DNA from: Ascaris suum
Lineage: Eukaryota; Nematoda; Chromadorea; Rhabditida; Ascarididae
DNA: 64,000 nt
Assembly: GCA_013433145.1 (NCBI GenBank)
Contig: CM024169.1
Coordinates: 8,378,817-8,442,816, forward strand
Direction of reading: 5' to 3'
Shown piece by piece: positions 60,601 to 64,000 of this stretch. Position 1 is the stretch's first letter. Every line of letters starts with the position of its first letter. The position numbers were made by a program, and so were the translations under genes. The notes under the pieces are model-generated. The model saw only the letters and a program-made list of their open reading frames with translations, did not search any database and had not been told where the DNA came from.

Positions 60601-63600
60601 TGAATTGCATTCACTTCCGAAATAAATAGTAAATACTTGACGATAAATGAAACGCTTGTTAAGATTGTTCGTTTATGCCATTGAAGTCTCAATTTTATTT
60701 CATTTTTTTAAAAGAATCCTCCACGTAATGGCTTTTATATGTTATGCATTCTAAGTCTGTTCCGTTTCTTTTGGCAGGTGGGCTCTTCCTTTCTAAAAGA
60801 GTGATCTTGTACGAAGAAGATTTGAGTTCAGTTCCTCGAGTAACAACTTTTAGTCATTAATCTTTAGTAAATTAATTATGTGCTGCTTTTCTAAGCATAA
60901 CTCGCAAGTCGTTGTGCTTGCTTCTTGTATTCCACGGTAGCAATTGACAGTCCCGGAAATGAATGGATTTAAGGAGGAGTCATTCATCGAGGATGCAGAT
61001 GCGCGATATTCTCGGGGAGGCACTGCCGCACATGCACCCACTAACAAACCACTCGGCTATTCGGTATGACTTCTCTATTTACATAAAGTGTTTGTTTTTT
61101 ATCTTCACTCATACAGAGAGGGTCGTTGATTCGACTGTAAAGAAAGGGCGGTTAAGTTCCTTGAATGCTTTTGCTCCTGTGTCGGATCATGCTTCAAAGC
61201 CACTTTATTTCGATTCTCGAGCGTTATGCGCAATATGGATTCGTTAGGTGTCTCAAATCCTTTCAGAAACGATTATTTTATAGGCGTCGATTCAGCAGAA
61301 GGGTTTGAAGATGTTGGGAAGGGGAGATGAAATGCATGCATGGTCATTGCAGTCTTATTTATGACTGGAACCGAAATATGAATATTGCTTCCCACCGTGA
61401 AAGGAACATTTCCTTCACCTCATACCATTACCTTGCACCATAAACTGAAATTTCTCGCTCCGCTTACTCTATCTTTTCTTTTTATGTAGAGAGGAGGAGC
61501 GGAAGCGTGAACCATTGAGCAAGGAATTGCTAACTTGAAATCTGTAAAAAGGAGCGGCTTGTGCAAAGAGGATGATCGGGGAGGCACTATTAATGACCAT
61601 TATAACCTTTCATGAGCCTAGCAGAGCAAAAGCCAAGAAGGGAGATTCTTACGTGGACTTTTATTTCCTTTGTTTTATCTTGCCCTCTTTTTCTGGTATT
61701 TGGTGGGGAGGGAACGGAATGGAGAGTAAGAAGATCTATTAATCGCCACTTCAGTCTCATTTTTAGTCGAGAATTAAGTGTGATTGAGTCATGGCAATTC
61801 CGGTATAAAGGGGGATTTCCGCCATTCCTTTTTTCCTACGCGTGACAGGGGGGAACGAGCGATTCTTGTAATGGAGCAGTTAGCGAAAGGTGCGTTAGGT
61901 TTTATTCGAGCATTTTTATAATCCGTTGATTTTGTGAGGATGCGAAAGCTGGCATCAGATTCTGTTTTGGGATCATGTGGAATACTGGAAAAACGTAGAA
62001 ATTCGTCTGCTGATGTGAAATAGGATTTCCAATAAAAGAATGCCGCTAACGGAACCGAGAGGAAAAGAGAGGGCATAGGTAATGGGAAGTTGCCGGTGAG
62101 GGCACTGTACTTTCGGAATAAGCTGAGAGGAGGTTTCGGGCTCTTTTTAGCGCCATTCCTGGAGTCGTGGGGTTACAAATTTGGCATTTTGGCGTTGTGT
62201 AGCCTTTTGCGGATGTTTCTAGACAACACCTTTTTTTGCCTCATTTCCATTGCTCGTGATAAGTTAACCTTGTTGCTTTTTTTTCTCAGATTTCTATGTA
62301 CCGTGAGTTGGCTCGAGGTCATCGTCCCGTACCAAATAGCGATATGCCAGCTCGTTTCTCAGCAACCACGTTGAACATGCCTACGCCTGCAGAAGAACGA
62401 GTTGCCACTTATGAATGCATGGTTAGCAGTAACGTTCGTATTTGTTTTCCAATGTAATCAAAATACTTATGAGGTGAAGGGTATTATGTACGTTTATTTA
62501 ATCGGTTTAGTTTAGCCGAATTGAGTTCATGGTGAAAGGGTTGTCCTTTTTTGAATGATCACTTTGAACAAGATTTTATTTTTTAATCCTTCATGTTTTC
62601 TGTTGCATTCATGCATACCCCTTCTGACCTTCTGTACTTTGACCATGCTTTTGCGCAAACCAACAAAGGTCTCTACGTGTTTCTGCTTTTCAATTTCTAG
62701 CTGCCGATTAATATAGCCATTGAGGTTTCGGCCTTTATTCGTCTGCAAATTTCAGCCCATAAAGCGTGTTTATGGCCATCTTTCGATTTAAATCTGTTTG
62801 GCCTTTGTTCGCTTTCCTGTTTATAAAAGTTCCTTAGAAGTTTCATATAGCTCTGTCGCTATATGAAACTTCTAAGGAACTTTCATAACTCTCTTACCAA
62901 CAATTTTGTGAAGCAGGACTGCGAATATATGACATGTGACTTGCTTCAACGGCTGTCTCTATGAGCGTTGTTCTTTGAAAGTTCATTATTCATGTCTTAA
63001 GAGTCAAAAGCTCAAACAGAGTAGGGGCTGCTTGTAAAGAGAAGTCAGACGAAGGGATGTTCAGACGGGATATGGGGATGGATTGTACTGGTACTTCTCA
63101 GGTAGGTTTTTTTGGAGGTCGTATCCGGTAGCGCTCAATTATTGCAGCCAAATCATCACCACGTGAAGAGCTAAACACCAGGTGTCTGGTAGCAGCGAAT
63201 TTCAGTTTGTAACGTCTACGGTAGCAACGTCTGTGTAGACGATGGAAAGGGAGGGTGCATGTGCAACTCACAGCTTCAACTAGATCTGATGTGCACTGTT
63301 ACTAGAGATAAGACTTCCCTGATCTTTCTTTTGCTATCATTTGAGAGCAGAAATAGCCTCCAGTGGAATGGAGTCACTTCTCTGAATAAGCCACTTTTTA
63401 CCGCGAAAAAAATCATGAAATATCAATTTTCTCACCTCTGAGGCCGTTGTTGATTGCCTTCGTCGTGGGACAAAATTTTTGAAATCTAAGTTGTGCTTTT
63501 TTCAGTAAGTCACTAAAGAAGCGTGGGAATTCGTTAAGTCCCGGGGTTTTTATTCGGCTTATTGCGCAATTTAAGCTGAAGTTTGCGTTCATGCGTTGCC

Positions 63601-64000
63601 TCATACTCGCGATGAAGCTGTTGCCGTTAGAGCTTCCCACAGTCGACATATGTTTGAGTGGAATTTAAACGATTGGCTTATAGACATCCGAATACAGTAC
63701 TTCCGTGCCTCTTTCCTTGACAGCGCTCCTCGATACCCGTTTTCAGTTGACATATCTAAATATTGAAAGGGATGCTTATGAAAAGCGGTTTCTCAAGATG
63801 CGCTTTTTGGAACAAATAACAGCGATTGATGAGGTGAGAATTGCAAAGGGACATTTCCTTCTTGCCTTTCTAACAGCGTCGATGAGAATAGCAAGCGAGC
63901 TCCATTTCATAATAGGTCACATATGTTGAGGAATCCGGTGATGTGGTGAGAAGTAAAAGAGATTCGGTAACAAGCAATCCTTTGGCGACGTCGACACCGC
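45613..64000 (+). CDS. ANLN: Second anillin-family gene (gene B), 5' portion, runs off the window
   Basis: At least 16 exons from 48947 onward code for about 800 residues, and the gene is cut by the right edge before any homology or PH domain. Identity comes from paralogy with gene A. Exon order and intron phases match from 48947 to 58042. Three exon pairs have equal lengths (150, 120, 250 bases), and the blocks RGQTRRLAS-F and DDSFL-ER are shared. Three upstream exons (45613-45647, 45732-45878, 47537-47615) join in phase to 48947 and supply an ATG with an in-frame TAA upstream, but have no homology support. The product should be an N-terminal scaffold arm, probably disordered, with septin, actin or Rho binding inferred only from the family. 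Extra exons at 58929-63833 have no found partner in gene A. A nematode anillin of the ANI-1/2/3 type is the best guess. Confidence 0.8.
45732..45878 (+). CDS. Gene B proposed exon with basic cluster
   Basis: It starts at CTATTTACAG with one base completing Arg. It reads IMSYYSCSTPPVSVGVLKRR, then PFKKKRKSSRNGRR, and ends in phase 2 at AT/GTGAGA. The KRRPFKKKRK cluster resembles a nuclear localisation signal, a feature known in anillins; the assignment is inference. Confidence 0.5.
47537..47615 (+). CDS. Gene B proposed exon
   Basis: After CACCTGCAG one base completes an Ile codon. The exon then reads RFLPPEPVCAERSEDLCRRI and ends KLNSLT before GTATTA, phase 0. It joins in frame to 48947. Confidence 0.45.
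48947..49096 (+). CDS. ANLN: Gene B exon, 50 codons, partner of gene A 5544-5693
   Basis: VELTAPIKQTSRSSTAFDGG, then QQAHVSFASIPVLCAHPDDR, before GTTCGT. Length and phase are identical to the partner exon, with H-(I/V)-S-(V/F) and PV-C in register. Confidence 0.75.
49915..50085 (+). CDS. ANLN: Gene B exon, partner of gene A 5947-6102
   Basis: Fifty-seven codons, phase 0/0, from IRFKPSKDHQPTPGRG to EANCISLT before GTAAAA. It shares the I/V-x-(F/L)-K opening and the (I/V)SLT ending with its partner. Confidence 0.72.
50971..51090 (+). CDS. ANLN: Gene B exon, 40 codons, partner of gene A 7566-7685
   Basis: ESATSQMMRPDRLLSTPASA, then TKTQYTHPTFGRKKAPLIS, after TTTCAG. Exactly as long as its partner, with matching ES-T-MMR-D, TP-SA and RKA positions. 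Confidence 0.82.
51923..52006 (+). CDS. ANLN: Gene B exon with no partner found in gene A
   Basis: Twenty-eight codons, phase 0/0: RRAIDFSHAKELASSTPPQQ, then TGNSNLGE, between CTTTGCAG and GAG/GTGGGT. It could be skipped without a frame change. Confidence 0.65.
52588..52806 (+). CDS. ANLN: Gene B exon, Ser/Gln-rich, partner of gene A 8356-8583
   Basis: Seventy-three codons, phase 0/0, after ATTTCAG: KGTCEVLPVGSQMRKLGSVN..., an S4 run, SYPPRYQDQ, then YRTRFGEEIVTQSPE at the end. Confidence 0.75.
53097..53255 (+). CDS. ANLN: Gene B exon, Asn/Ser/Arg-rich, partner of gene A 9035-9190
   Basis: Fifty-three codons, phase 0/0: VKQRATHLVNSILQQRANNS... to TRNHFTYQQ before GTCTTT. Confidence 0.7.
55281..55411 (+). 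CDS. ANLN: Gene B exon, phase 0 to 2, partner of gene A 9631-9767
   Basis: RCDPSPPFSKLSTPRPLETK, then EEVDRELIRRTISVTNSGRS, and a split Arg at AG/GTAGTC, after CTGCCTAG. The phase is identical to its partner. Confidence 0.82.
56175..56383 (+). CDS. ANLN: Gene B exon with RGQTRRLASMFDTM block
   Basis: One base completes Arg, then DRVPRGQTRRLASMFDTMTE, a charged helix, RRNSSVPPQTPTR, and FNALGKGSL plus one base before GTGAGC. The block aligns without gaps to gene A (VSRGQTRRLASLFENM) and establishes paralogy. Confidence 0.9.
57064..57262 (+). CDS. ANLN: Gene B exon opening with DDSFLVER
   Basis: AT completes Asp, then DSFLVERHCESGEGTRYISE, FRTNRVLESS and QSTQFVEVTATPDAHSINA. It ends in phase 2 before GTTCGT, as does the gene A partner. 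Confidence 0.85.
57793..58042 (+). CDS. ANLN: Gene B exon of 250 bases, partner of gene A 12355-12604
   Basis: One base completes Gln, then GPPSVTSTNEVHMQPSSITL, EGYTDHERIEAVRRPPEPIR and ESARHYQNEAQQ before GTGAGG. It has the same length and phases as its partner. Confidence 0.78.
58929..59121 (+). CDS. ANLN: Gene B exon, Asn/His/Ser-rich
   Basis: LHGKYANVYASSGDNTRNGE, then HGHVHTSSINTNALS and CISHDYLCK, ending in phase 1 at G/GTAAGG after CTGTTGCAG. It joins in frame to EHMAPNGNEP. No partner was found in gene A. Confidence 0.68.
59808..59822. repeat. 15-G homopolymer
   Basis: Uninterrupted G run within the gene B intron between 59121 and 60042. Confidence 0.95.
60042..60130 (+). CDS. ANLN: Gene B exon
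   Basis: Two bases complete Glu, then HMAPNGNEPRCEVVDNIAEV and SKAFAFVDK before GTACTG, phase 0, after ATTTTGCAG. Confidence 0.7.
60941..61063 (+). CDS. ANLN: Gene B exon
   Basis: Forty-one codons, phase 0/0: QLTVPEMNGFKEESFIEDAD, then ARYSRGGTAAHAPTNKPLGY and S before GTATGA. The acceptor ACGGTAG is weak. Confidence 0.62.
62290..62421 (+). CDS. ANLN: Gene B exon
   Basis: Forty-four codons, phase 0/0, after TTTTTCTCAG: ISMYRELARGHRPVPNSDMP, then ARFSATTLNMPTPAEERVAT and YECM. It may be the positional partner of gene A 13720-13920. Confidence 0.68.
62826..62883. repeat. Perfect 25-bp inverted repeat with 8-base loop
   Basis: The arms 62826-62850 and 62859-62883 are exact reverse complements (left arm starts AAAGTTCCTTAGAAG) around the loop CTCTGTCG. 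It lies in the gene B intron between 62421 and 63747. No transposase, terminal duplication or miRNA-like mismatch is visible. Confidence 0.95.
63747..63833 (+). CDS. ANLN: Gene B exon, short helical segment
   Basis: Twenty-nine codons, phase 0/0: LTYLNIERDAYEKRFLKMRF, then LEQITAIDE before GTGAGA. The charged/hydrophobic pattern suggests a coiled coil. Confidence 0.66.
63916..64000 (+). CDS. ANLN: Gene B exon, truncated by the window edge
   Basis: After ATAATAG it reads VTYVEESGDVVRSKRDSVTS, then NPLATSTP, still open at the last base. The homology and PH domains should lie downstream. Confidence 0.55.

Overview
This is eukaryotic genomic DNA, most likely from a nematode. Coding sequence lies in short exons of about 30-270 bases. 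The exons are separated by GT-AG introns of a few hundred bases to about 1.8 kb, whose acceptors mostly read TTTCAG or TTGCAG. There is no bacterial-style gene packing, and the intergenic sequence is AT-rich. The placement in nematodes rests on the acceptor style, the anillin family expansion and the remembered resemblance of TSR1 and the retroelement to nematode versions. No species is claimed. I found no rRNA, tRNA or CRISPR.

Layout, all recognised genes on the + strand: (1) 1-3151, no gene seen. (2) 3152-18969, an anillin gene, called A here: a long low-complexity N-terminus, a coiled coil, the anillin homology domain and a C-terminal PH domain. (3) 18970-24678, intergenic. (4) 24679-37562, a complete 15-exon TSR1 gene for a 40S ribosome-maturation factor; the exons join in phase to 786 codons plus a stop. 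(5) about 37.6-45.6 kb, intergenic, with a decayed minus-strand non-LTR retrotransposon reverse transcriptase at about 40.4-41.5 kb. (6) about 45.6-64.0 kb, the 5' part of a second gene, B, which runs off the right edge. Gene B matches the N-terminal half of gene A exon for exon, with the same intron phases, three exon pairs of identical length (150, 120 and 250 bases) and a shared block RGQTRRLAS-(M/L)-F. It is therefore a diverged anillin paralogue in the same orientation.

The main result is a pair of anillin paralogues bracketing TSR1. Anillins tether Rho-GTP, actomyosin and septins at the cytokinetic ring or germline bridges. TSR1 is an unrelated nucleolar and cytoplasmic ribosome factor, and nothing in the sequence suggests it works with its neighbours. 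Exon coordinates were derived by hand from frame, phase and GT/AG signals. TSR1 is essentially fully resolved. Gene A has one unresolved junction inside the anillin homology domain (about 15.11-15.62 kb), and the 5' end of gene B is provisional.

Other structure includes a perfect 25-bp inverted repeat with an 8-base loop in an intron of gene B, four long G/C homopolymer tracts (up to 21 C) and three perfect two-copy short tandem duplications.
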